A stretch of DNA of 46,195 nucleotides from Zygnema circumcarinatum (Eukaryota; Streptophyta; Zygnematophyceae; Zygnematales; Zygnemataceae), in NCBI GenBank assembly GCA_037447605.1, contig CM074822.1:228267-274461 (forward strand), given 5' to 3'. Both the position numbers and the translations under genes were made by a program. The notes beneath the pieces are model-generated. The model was not told where the DNA came from, searched no databases, and saw nothing but the letters and a program-made list of their open reading frames with translations. Below, in pieces: positions 1 through 12,006 of the stretch; position 1 is the stretch's first letter, and each line of letters opens with the position of its first letter.

Positions 1-111
1 TGTTAAAAGTTTTGCAGTTCCTTTGCATTTTAAGGATTTTAAGCATAGTTCAGGATTTTAGTGCCTTATGGTTGCTATTTTTTCAAATTTAAGCTTTAGG
101 GTTTGTCTTAC

Positions 112-391
112 TTTGTAGGAGTAGCCCTGGTCGATAAGAAACTGCTGCCGTTTTGCTGAGTAGTACATCTCCTGCAAACGCAAAACTTAATGGAAGATAA
201 GCACATACTTTCCGAAAATAGTATCGGAGAAAAGCAGTGAAAGGGTGACAAAAGAAGGGCGACAAAGAGAGAGTGTGTGCGAGTGACAGAGAGACAGGTG
301 ACAGAGTGAGGTGTTGAGAGAGAAAAAGAGAGAGAAAGTGAGAGAGACAGAGAGAGAGGGAGAGAAAGAGAGAGAGAGAGAGAGGGAGAGG

Positions 392-436
<45 letters not shown>

Positions 437-629
437 GGACCAAGGTTTCAAAATGATACCTGGGTGTCTGTGGAGACAAGCGAGTAATAGAATGCGTTGT
501 ATTCCTCACTGCCTCCTGCCATTCGGTCTTGCTGCTTTCCCTGCAGGGCTCAAACAAAAGGATTCAGCCCTTCAAGATAAAGAAAAAAAGGGGGAGCAGG
601 GAGAGCAGCAGAGTTGGAAAGAGAGAGGA

Positions 630-670
<41 letters not shown>

Positions 671-3600
671 GGGAGAGAGAGAGAGGGAGAGAGAGAGAGG
701 AGGAGAGAGAGAGAGAGGGAGAAAGAGAGAGGAGGAGAGAGAGAGGGAGAGAGAGAGAGTGGGAGAGAGAGAGAGAGAGAGAGAGGGGGGTGGAGTGAGT
801 GAGTGAGACACGCACTTTTGCTCTTAAAATTCGACCTAAGCGTTGGGCCTCTTGTCTCCTTGAGCCCGCATGAGACGAAATTTGAATGATGACATTGGCC
901 TCGGGAATGTCAATGGAGTTGTCTCCTACCTGTTGACTTTGACCAAACCCTGTGCTGAGTCAGCATCAGGACCCAACTGCTGAATTTACCGAATTTTCGT
1001 TTTTAGAAATGTGCGTTGAATACATGGAAACAGTTCCAAACTGTTGAACCCCAAAAGATGAAAATGTGAGTTGTGGAGATGAAGTGGTATAGCTCTTTTT
1101 CCCACTCGTGGTTTCGGACCCACCTTTGACAAAAATATGGTGTTTACAGTTGAGCTCGTTTTGAATGCACAAAGGATTCTCGTCCGCTCATCGTGACTGC
1201 TCCAATACCCCAAAACAAGGAAAATATGAAAAAATAGAGCCAAGAAAGAAGGGGCTGTGGGGGAGCTTGCGAATAGTTCTGAGCTAACATACAACTCTAA
1301 AAACCCTAAAATGCAAAGACTTTTTCTGCATCCTTTTCAAACCCTAACCCTAACCCTAACCCTAACCCTAACCCTAACCCTAACCCTAACCCTAACCCTA
1401 ATCCTAACCCTAACCCTAACTAATAGTAACTTCTTCTTGTCCTCCTCTCATTAATAACGCGTATGAGTATACATCCTACAAATCTCACATACAACGCTCC
1501 CCGATTAAGTTAACAATTCTCACCTCATCCATCAAATCTCACATTCAAAGTCCCCCGATTAAGTTAACAACCATCACCACCTCCGCCAAATATCATAATC
1601 CTCGAGAAAGTTAACAATTCTCACCCCATCCCACGAGTCTCATAACCACCCCCCCCCCCCTTCCCCCTCGATAAAGTTAACATTTCTCACCTTGTCGAGC
1701 CGTAGATCATCGGCTTCGCCAACTTGCGTGCGTAGTGCTCCAAAGCGAAAAGGTTGTCCGAAAAAACAATGATTTTGTCTCCTCTCTGCTGCTCGTGAAA
1801 CCGGATGAGATATTCGCACGCACGGAATTTGTTGGGATTCATCACATAGAGCCCCTGTTTCCGTCGCGAGTTTTCCGGCTTCAAATATTCCGCATAGAAC
1901 TCCTTCGTCATGGGACACCAAACCTCCACACATTGAACATTGGCTATATAGCCCCCCTTTACAAGGTCCAACCAATTGGCTTCATAGAGCTTTGGACCAA
2001 TCAGGAAGTTCAGATCTGATATCAGCTCGTCTTCTCGCACGAGTGTAGCTGTTCTTATTTTTTATTTGATTTTTTTTTTTTTTTTTAAATTATGTCCCAA
2101 TCAACCCCCCCAACAAAGGAAATTGGAATAAGAAAGTGGGGTCAGATTCTAGGTACAGCGAGGTCGTAGGCCTGCACAAGGGAAGGCAAAAAAAGGGACC
2201 GAAAAGGTGATGGGGGCAGAGGGAGAGAGGAGAGGGGAGAGATGAGAGGGGAGAGAGGAGAGGGGCGAGAGGAGAGGGGAGAGAAGAGAGGGGAGAGAGG
2301 AGAGGGGAGAGAGGAGAGGGGAGGGAGGAGAGGGGAGGGAGGAGAGGGGAGGGAGGAGAGGGGAGGGAGGAGAGGGGAGAGAGGAGAGGGGAGAGAGGAG
2401 AGGGGAGAGAGGAGAGGGGAGGGAGGAGAGGGGAGGGAGGAGAGGGGAGAGAGGAGAGGGGAGAGAGGAGAATGGAGAGAGGAGAGGGGAGAGAGGAGAG
2501 GGGAGAGAGGAGAGGGGAGAGAGGAGAGGGGAGAGAGGAGAGGGGAGGGAGGAGAGGGAGGGAGGAGAGGGAGGAGGAGAGGGAGGGAGGAAAGGGAAGG
2601 GAGAGAGGGAGGGAGAGGAGAGGGAGAGAGGAGAGGGAGAGAGGAGAGGGAGAGAGGAGAGGGAGGAGGAGAGGGAGGGAGGAGAGGGAGGGAGGAGAGG
2701 GAAGGAGGAAAGGAGGGGAGGGAGGAGAGGGAGAGAGGAGAGGGGGAGAGGAGAGGGAGAGAGGAGAGGGAGAGAGGAGAGGGGAGAGAGAGAGGGAGAG
2801 AGGAGAGGGAGAGGAGAGGGAGAGAGGAGAGGGAGAGAGGAGAGGGAGGGAGGAGAGGGAGGGAGGAGAGGGAGGGAGGAGAGGAGGGAGGAGAGGGAGA
2901 GAGGAGAGGGAGAGAGGAGAGGGAGAGAGGAGAGGGAGAGAGGAGAGGGAGAGAGGAGAGGGAAGAGAGGAGAGGGAGAGAGGAGAGGGAGAGAGGAGAG
3001 GGAGAGAGGAGAGGGGAGAGAGGGAGAGGGGAGGGAGGAGAGGGGAGGGAGGAGAGGGAGGGAGAGAGGGAGGGAGGAGAGGGAGGGAGGAGAGGGAGGG
3101 AGGAGAGGGGGAGAGAGAGGAGAGGGAGAGAGGAGAGGGAGAGGAGAGGGAGAGAGAGAGGGAGAGAGGAGAGGGAGAGAGGAGAGGGAGAGAGGAGAGG
3201 GAGAGAGGAGAGGGAGGGAGGAGAGGGAGGGAGGAGAGGGAGGGAGGAGAGGGGAGAGAGGGAGGGAGAGAGGAGAGGGAGAGAGGAGAGGGAGAGAGAG
3301 GAGAGGGAGAGAGAGAGGGAGAGAGGAAAGGGAGAAAGAGGAGAGGAGAGAGAGAGGGGGAGAGAGGAGAGGGAGAGAGGAGAGAGGGAGGAGAGGGAGG
3401 GAGGAGAGGGAGGGAGGAGAGGGGAGGGAGGAGAGAGGGAGGAGGAGAGGGAGAGAGGAGAGGGAGAGAGGAGAGGGGGAGAGAGAGAGGGGGAGAGAGG
3501 AGAGGGGAGAGAGGAGAGGGAGAGGAGAGGGGAGAGAGGAGAGGGAAAGAGAGAGAGGGAGAGGAGAGGGAGGGAGGAGAGGGGAGGGAGGAGAGGGAGG

Positions 3601-6600
3601 GAGGAGAGGGAGGGAGGAGAGGGAGAGGAGAGGGAGAGAGGAGAGGGAGAGGAGAGGGAGAGAGAGAGGGAGAGGAGAGGGAGAGAGGAGAGGGGAGAGA
3701 GGAGAGGGAGAGAGGAGAGGGAGAGAGGAGAGGGAGGAGGAGAGGGAGAGAGAGAGAGGGAGAGAGGTAGGGGAGAGAGAGAGGGAGAGAGAGGAGAGGG
3801 AGAGAGGAGAGGGAGAGAGGAGAGGGAAGAGGAGAGGGAGAGAGGAGAGGGAGAGAGGAGAGGGAAGAGAGGAGAGGGAGAGAGGAGAGGGAGAGAGGAG
3901 AGGGAAAGAGGAGAGGGAGAGAGGAGAGGGAGGGAGGAGAGGGAGGGAGGACAGGGAGGAGGAGAGGGGAGAGAAGAGAGGGGAGAGAGGAGAGGGAGAG
4001 AGAGAGGGAGAGAGGAGAGGGAGAGAGAGAGGGAGAGAGAGAGGGAGAGAGGAGAGGGGAGAGAGGAGAGGGAGAGAGGAGAGGGAGAGAGGAGAGGGAG
4101 GGAGGAGAGGGAGGGAGGAGAGGGAGGGAGGAAGGGAGGAGAGGGAGAGGAGAGGGAGAGGAGAGGGAGGGAGGAGAGGGAGAGGAGAGGGAGAGAGGAG
4201 AGGGAGAGAGAGAGGGAGAGAGGGAGAGGGAAGAGAGAGAGGGAGAGAGAGAGGGGAGAGAGGAGAGGGAGAGAGGAGAGGGAGAGAGGAGAGGGAGAGG
4301 GAGAGAGGAGAGGGAGAGGAGAGGGAGAGGAGAGGGAGAGAGGAGAGGGAGAGAGGAGAGGGGAGAGAGGAGAGGGAGAGAGGAGAGGGGAGGGAGGAGA
4401 GGGAGGAGAGGAGGGAGGAGAGGGAGAGAGGAGAGGGAGAGAGGAGAGGGAGAGAGGAGAGGGGAGAGAGGAGAGGGAGAGAGGAGAGGGAGAGAGGAGA
4501 GGGAGAGAGGAGAGGGGAGAGAGGAGAGGGAGAGAGGAGAGGGAGAGAGGAGAGGGAGAGAGGAGAGGGAGAGAGGAGAGGGAGAGAGGAGAGGGAGAGA
4601 GGAGAGGGAGAGAGGAGAGGGAGAGAGAGAGGGAGAGAGAGGAGAGGGAGAGAGAGAAGGGAAGGAGGAGAGGGAGGGAGGAGAGGGAGGGAGGGAGAGG
4701 GAGGGAGGAGAGGGAGAGAGAGGAGAGGGAAGAGAGGAGAGGGGAGAGAGAGAGGGAGAGAGGAGAGGGAGAGAGAGGGAGAGAGGAGAGGGAGAGAGGA
4801 GAGGGAGAGAGGAGAGGGAGAGAGGAGAGGGAGCGAGGAGAGGGAGAGAGAGAGGGAGAGAGGAGAGGGAGGGAGGAGAGGGAGGGAGGAGGAGGGAGGA
4901 GAGGGAGGAGGAGAGGGAGAGAGGAGAGGGAGAGAGGAGAGGGAGAGAGGAAGAGGGAGAGAGGAGAGGGAGAGAGGAGAGGGGAGAGAGGAGAGGGGAG
5001 AGAGGAGAGGGAGGGAGGAGAGGGAGGGGAGAGAGAGGGAGGAGAGGGAGGAGGACAGGGAGAGAGGAGAGGGAGAGAGGAGAGGGGAGAGAGGAGAGGG
5101 AGAGAGGAGAGAGGAGAGGGAGAGAGGAGAGGGAGAGAGGAGAGAGGGAGAGAGGAGAGGGAGAGGAGAGGGAGGGAGGAGAGGGAGGGAGGAGGGAGGA
5201 GGAGGGAGAGAGGAGAGGGAGAGAGGAGAGGGAGAGAGGAGAGGGAGAGAGGAGAGGGAGAGAGGAGAGGGAGAGAGGAGAGGGAGAGAGGAGAGGGAGA
5301 GAGGAGAGGGAGGGAGGAGAGGGAGGGAGGAGAGGGAGGGAGGAGAGGGAGGGAGGAGAGGGAGAGAGGAGAGGGAGAGAGGAGAGGGAGAGAGAGAGGG
5401 AGAGAGGAGAGAGGGAGAGGGAGAGAGGAGAGGGAGAGAGGAGAGGGAGAGAGGAGAGGGAGGGAGGAGGGAGGAGGAGGGAGGGAGGAGAGGGAGGGAG
5501 GAGAGGGAGGGAGGAGAGGGGAGAGAGGAGAGGGAGAGAGGAGAGGGAGAGAGGAGAGGGAGAGAGGAGAGGGAGAGAGGGAGAGGGAGAGAGGAGAGGG
5601 AGAGAGGAGAGGGAGAGGAGAGGGGAGAGAGGAGAGGGAAGAGAGGGAGAGGGGAGAGAGGAGAGGGAGAGAGGAAGAGGGAGGGAGGAGAGAGAGGAGG
5701 GAGGGAGAGGGAGGGAGGAGAGGGAGGGAGGAGAGGGTAAGAGGAGAGGGAGAGAGGAGAGGGAGAGAGGAGAGGGAGAGAGGAGAGGGAGAGAGGAGAG
5801 GGAAGAGAGGAGAGGGAGAGAGGAGAGGGAGAGAGAGGAGAGGGAGAGAGGAGAGGGGAGAGAGGAGAGGGGAGAGAGGAGAGAGAGAGAGAGGGAGAGA
5901 GAGAGGGAGAGAGGAGAGGGAAGAGGAGAGGGAGGGAGGTAGGGAGGGAGGAGAGGGAGGGAGGAGAGGGAGGGAGAGAGGGAGAGGATGGAGAGAGGAG
6001 AGGGGAGAGAGGAGAGGGAGAGAGGAGAGGGAGAGAGGAGAGGGAAGAGAGGAGAGGGAGAGAGGAGAGGGAGAGAGGAGAGGGAGAGAGGAGAGGGAGA
6101 CAGGAGAGGGAGAGGAGAGGGAGAGAGGAGAGGGGAGAGGAGAGGGAGAGAGGAGAGGGGAGCGAGGAGAGGGGGAGAGAGGAGAGGGAGAGAGGAGAGG
6201 GAGGGAGGAGAGGGAGGGAGGAGGGAGGGAGGAGAGGGGAGGGAGGAGAGGGAGAGAGGAGAGGGAGAGAGGAGAGGGGAGAGAGGGAGAGGGAGAGAGG
6301 AGAGGGAGAGAGGAGAGGGAGAGAGAGAGGGAGAGAGGAGAGGGAGGGAGGAGAGGGAGGGAGGAGAGGGAGGGAGGAGAGGGAGGAGGAGAGGGAGAGA
6401 GGAGAGGGGAGAGAGAGAAGGGAGAGAGGAGAGGGGGAGAGGAGAGAGGAGAGGGAGAGAGAGAGGGGAGAGGAGAGGGAGAGAGGAGAGGGGAGAGAGG
6501 AGAGGGAGGGAGGAGAGGGAGGAGGAGGGAGGGAGGGAGAGGGAGAGAGAGAGGGAGAGAGGAGAGGGGAGAGAGGAGAGGGAGAGAGAGAGGGAGAGAG

Positions 6601-7851
6601 GAGAAGGGAGAGAGGAGAGGGAGAGAGGAGAGGGAAGAGAGGAGAGGGAGGGAGGAGAGGGAGGGAGGAGAGGGAGGGAGGAGAGGGAGGGAGGAGAGGG
6701 GAGAGAGGAGAGGGGAGAGAGGAGAGGGAGAGAGGAGAGGGAGAGAGGAGAGAGGAGAGGGAGAGAGGAGAGGGGAGAGAGGAGAGGGGAGAGAGGAGAG
6801 GGAGGGAGGAGAGGGAGGGAGGAGGGGAAGGAGGAGAGGGAGGGAGAGGGAGGGAGGAGAGGGAGAGAGGAGAGGGAGAGAGGAGAGGGAGAGGAGAGGG
6901 TAGGGAGAGGGAGAGAGGAGAGGGAGAGAGGAGAGGGGAGAGAGGAGAGGGAGAGAGGAGAGGGAGAGAGGAAGAGGGAGGAGGAGAGGGAGAGAGGAGA
7001 GGGAGAGAGGAGAGGGAGGGAGGAGAGAGGAGGGAGAGAGGGGAGGGAGGAGAGGGAGGGAGGAGAGGGAGAGAGGAGAGGGAGAGGAGAGGGAGAGAGG
7101 AGAGGGAGAGAGGAGAGGGAGAGAGGAGAGGGAGAGAGGAGAGGGAGAGAGAGAGGGAGAGAGAGGAGAGGGAGAGAGGAGAGGGAGAGAGGAGAGGGAG
7201 AGAGAGGAGAGGGAGAGAGGAGAGGGAGAGAGGAGAGGGAGAGAGAGAGGGAGAGAGAGAGGGAGGGAGGAGAGGGAGGGAGGAGAGGGAGGAGGAGAGG
7301 GAGGGAGGAGAGGGAGAGAGAGTGGGGAGACAGGAGAAGGAGAGAGAGAGGGAGAGAGGAGAGGGAGAGAGGAGAAGGAAGGAGAGGAGAGGGAGAGGAG
7401 AGGGAGAGAGGAGAGGGAGAGAGGAGAGGGAGAGAGGAGAGGGGAGAGAGGAGAGGGAGAGAGAGGAGAGGGAGAGAGGAGAGGGGAGAGAGGAGAGAGG
7501 AGAGGGGAGAGAGGAGAGGGAAGGGAGGAGAGGGGAGGGAGGAGGGAGGGAGTGAGGGAGAGAGGGAGAGAGGGACCTGTTAAACCCAGTTTACAGTGCG
7601 AACGAGTGATGCTAATAACTTTTCTGAACATTTGTGCCGGAACAACATGTACCTGCACCCCTCAACCTCCATTGGTTCACACTTGTAACTTGGGTTGATT
7701 CACATGTAAGTTCTGTAGTTCACATGTTAAGGAACAGTTAGAATGTGCCTTAGAATTAAGCTGAGGTATTCAGGTTGTAAGCAGTCGGGCACTTCAACAT
7801 TTGAGACTCCGCATAGTTTCAAGATAACAAAAGTATTACAGACATAGACCC

Positions 7852-7897
<46 letters not shown>

Positions 7898-8608
7898 AAA
7901 AAAGTGAACCCCTCCCACCCTCCCACCTCATCCATGAGTAGGAGACCCCATTCGCGAGAGCGAATTTCCTCGATAATTTTGTTCGATTCAATCGACCTTT
8001 TTCCCCCAAACGCAATCATGTTGAATGTTGTCACGACTATGCCACTCGCCGCTTTGAAGTGTTCTTTGCTGCTGGAAGTGAACCGCGAAATTTGGTCATC
8101 TCTGATGGTTGACCACATCTTGAACTGAAACCACCATTGGTCAACGGAAACTGCATTTGTTGCGAGCACTAAGCAACTTTTTCGAATCCTTGAAGCAGCC
8201 GCTACTCCCACAAGGGACTTTCCTGCCCCGCAAGGCAATACGATGATTCCGGAACGGGCTCGACCTGCATACAAAAAACAAAGTCAAAGACAAAGACAAA
8301 GACAGGGCAGCAAAGTTCTCCTTCAGAGTTTGGGTCAAGGATCAGGGTCAGGGTTAGGATCAAGCACCTGTTAAGGGTTAGGGTTAGGGTTAGGGTTAGG
8401 GTTAGGGTTAGGGTTAGGGTTAGGGTTAGGTCAGGGTTGAACTCTGGCAAACACTACTCTTTTCGTTGCTTTTTGGGGGATTTCCAAGGGTAGAACAACA
8501 CCTTCAGAGACAGAATTCCTAAGTGAACTTGTGCATGGACTTGGAAAAAGTGCGAATAATGAGAAAAGGTAAGGTGGGAGAGAGTATGAGAGGAAGAGGA
8601 GAGAGTGA

Positions 8609-8662
<54 letters not shown>

Positions 8663-11600
8663 TTCACCGTTGCCAAACATTTTGCTCAAGCTCTTTTCTT
8701 GATAGGGCCGAGTTTGCGCATGCGGTTTCAGCTCTATGTCTAAATCCGGGTTCGCCTGCAATACCCCATTTAGCCCCCAACTCACATAAACGGAATTTTC
8801 CTACTTCAAATAAAGGTGGTCACAACAAAACCTCCCAATGCATCGAATTTTTAATGGTCCTGAAAATGATAACAATCATGTGAATTGAATGGAAGGCAGT
8901 CCAAGACATGACGTGAAGGAGACGATAAGTGAGGGGGAAGTGAGAGAGAGAGAGAGTGAGAGAGAGAGAGAGGAAGAGAGAGAGAGAGAGAGAGAGGAGT
9001 GAGAGAGAGAGGAGGAAGAGAGAGAAGAGGGGGAGAGAGAGAGTGGGGTGAGAGAGAGAGGAAGAGAGAGAGAGACAGGGGGAGAGAGAGAGGAGTGTGA
9101 GAGAGGAGGAAGAGAGAGAGAGAGGGAGAGAGAGGGAGAGGAGAGGGTTTACCGTATCGTTTCTAAAGTCGTACTCTTCAAGCATTGGATAATTCAAAGC
9201 ATTCGGAAGACATCTTTGCTTCACATGCTCCACCTAACATTGCCAAATCAACAAAACAAATCAGAATCGAAATTTCAAGCCGTCCAAGCAATTTTTAACA
9301 GTCAAAACTAAACATTTCTCACTTCACATCGCCATCAAACGATCCAACCTCTCCTATTCTGTAATGGAAAACGATAACAAACCAGGGTCCGAAACTGGAG
9401 CAAAAAAAAAAAAAAAAAGCGATTCTGTGAATGGGTCCTCTCAAACCAAATTGTATTTTTAGGTTTGTAGGGTTTTAGGGGTTTTAGGATTCTGAAACCT
9501 GATCCGGGTCGATCTCAAACGAGTGCATGTCTTTTTCCTCCGCCGCCTCTACTTCACTCGGAAGGAGATCACTGTCAATGCCCGGCCCTTCTAAAGGCCC
9601 GCGGTTCACCTCAAAATCTCCTCCCTAAAGGTATCCCCACAAGACAAAGTTAAGTAATCTTCTTAATAGGTGGAGGGGGAGAGGGGGGGGGAGGGGGGAG
9701 AGAGAGTGAAGGGGAGGGGGACAGTGGGAGAGGGGGAGAGGGAGATGGAGGGAGAGGGGAGAGTGAGGGGGAGGGAGCAGAGGGGGAGGAGAGGAGGGGG
9801 GAGGGGGAAGAGGGAGGGGGAGGGAGGGAGGGGGGGCGAAGGGGGAGAGGGGGAGAGGGAGAGGGGGAGAGGGGGAGAGGGGGAGAGGGGAGAGGGGGAG
9901 AGGGGGAGAGGGGGAGAGGGGGAGAGGGGAGAGGGGGAGAGGGGGAAGAGGGGGAGAGGGGGAGAGGGGGAGAGGGGGAGAGGGGGAGAGGTGGGGAGGG
10001 GGTGAGGGGGCAGGGAGAGGGGGAGAGGAGGGGGGAGGGGGAAGAGGGGGAGGGGGAGGGAAGGGAGGGAGAGGGGGAGAGGGGGAGAGGGGGAGAGGGG
10101 GGGGGAGAGGGGGAGAGGGGGGGAGAGGGGGAGAGGGGGAGAGGGGGAGAGGGAGAGGGGGGGAGAGGGGGAGAGGGGGAGAGGGGGAGAGGGGGAGAGG
10201 GGGAGAGGGGGAGAGGGGGAGAGGGGGAGAGGGGGAGAGGGGGAGAGGGGGAGAGGGGAGGGGGAGAGGGGGAGGAGGGGAGAGGGGGAGAGGGGGAGAG
10301 GGAGAGGGGGAGAGGGGGAGAGGGGGAGAGGGGGAGAGGGGGAGAGGGGGAGAGGGGGAGAGGGGGAGAGGGGGAGAGGGGGAGAGGGGGAGAGGGGGAG
10401 AGGGGGAGAGGGGGAGAAGGGGAGAGGGGGAGAGGGGGAGAGGGGGAGAGGGGGAGAGGGAGAGGGGGAGAGGGGGAGAGGGGGAGAGGGGGAGAGGGGG
10501 AGAGGGGGAGAGGGGGAGGGGGAGGGGAGAGGGGGAGAGGGAGAGAGGGAGAGGGGGAGAGGGGGAGAGGGGGAGGGGGAGGGGGTCCCGAGAGAAGGGA
10601 GGGCAGGGGGATGGGGTAGAGAGGGGAGAGGGGAGAGGGGGAGAGGGGGAGAGGGGAGGGGGGGAGTGGGGAGGGGGGGAGCGGGGTTCCGACATGGTTT
10701 TACATCAGATGGCATGATGAGTGCAGTCACCAGATTTGAACAAAGGCTCAAAAATACCTCTTGAGATCTGACTCTCGCTCGTGCAATCACATCATCTCGG
10801 AGCAGATCTTGAAGCACCTGCCAAAAATGAGAGAGAATAGCCCCCTTTAAAAAAAAACCATGATGTCAGCAGCTACAACTATCAACACCAGGCCATAGCG
10901 TCAGCATGCCGCTGTGATGACGTCAGCATCTGCTCCAAAAGTCCTAAGTGCCTTTCTCTCATTGAACATTCAGGTCCCATAAAAACAAAAAGAAAAAATA
11001 AGAGAGATTGGACATCCACCTTGGGATATGGCGACTCTACGAAGAAACGATTTTTCTTCAGAACGAGCTTCACTTTGCCATAGTTCTGTGTGGAATCTCT
11101 GATGAAGCTGACGATATCGGAAGCAAGATGCGTCTTTGAGAGCCGATCCAACACACTGATAATAGTTTCAGTTTCCAGTCCAACTGAAACTGCGGCATAG
11201 AGAGAGTGGGGAGTCAAGCTGTACTCGTGGAGGCATTCCGGTCTGCACAGATAATTTCCACGAGCATTTCCAATATCAGGACTTTCTTAACGGATTAGTG
11301 AGGTGCAGAAATCGGAGATTTGAGAATGTGTGTGTTTTTGTTTGTTTGTTTGTGTGTGTGTTTGTTTTGTGTTTGTGTTTGTGTTTGTGTTTGTGTTCGT
11401 GTTTGTTTGTCTTGGGAATATTTCAAGCTTTGAGAGTTACCGGCAAACCGGTTCCGCTATGGCGATGAGAAAATCATATGCCTGCTTGTAAAGGGCGGAA
11501 AAAGTCTCCAAAAAAATGCGGCCGTCCGAACACACCCAAAGGGGCCGGCTCGCATTGTCCGGCTTTAATTCCAGCTTCGAAAAATCTCGTTGAACAAGTT

Positions 11601-11960
11601 TGACCTCCTTTCCTGATTGAAGACAAAGATGCATTCAAAAGGAAAATGAACAAAAGGAAAAAGTTGGATGAAGGGTTTGCTATTGTAAATAGGTTTCATA
11701 TGAGAGGTTGAAGACTCGTTGCCTACCATCGCCATCATCTTCAACCTCCTCTTCCAGAAAGTACTCTTCCGTTTCCACATTCTCCGCTAGCAGGGATTCG
11801 TATGCCGACTCTTCTTGCTGCACAAAAAAAATGTCAGCAAAACGTTCTTTAAGGCTTCAAGGGTTTACTTCTTTGCCAAACTCAACTGAAGAGTGGAGCA
11901 GGACAGAGGAAGTCCGGTGTATACAATTGAAGAGATTGGGAGATAGAGAGAGACAGGGAG

Positions 11961-12006
<46 letters not shown>

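Noticed and set aside
1340-1420. Chromosome end (telomere)
   Set aside because: Coding exons of XPB continue on both sides, so the array is interstitial.
2142-7658. An open frame of more than 1,800 codons on the minus strand and one of more than 1,500 on the plus strand
   Set aside because: They arise because a purine-only or pyrimidine-only strand cannot contain stop codons. Only the first 25 codons of the minus frame (XPB exon 7577-7652) are real.
9625-10757. Pro/Leu/Ser and Gly/Glu/Arg reading frames over the 1-kb repeat
   Set aside because: Same cause; the region is an XPB intron bounded by in-phase splice sites.
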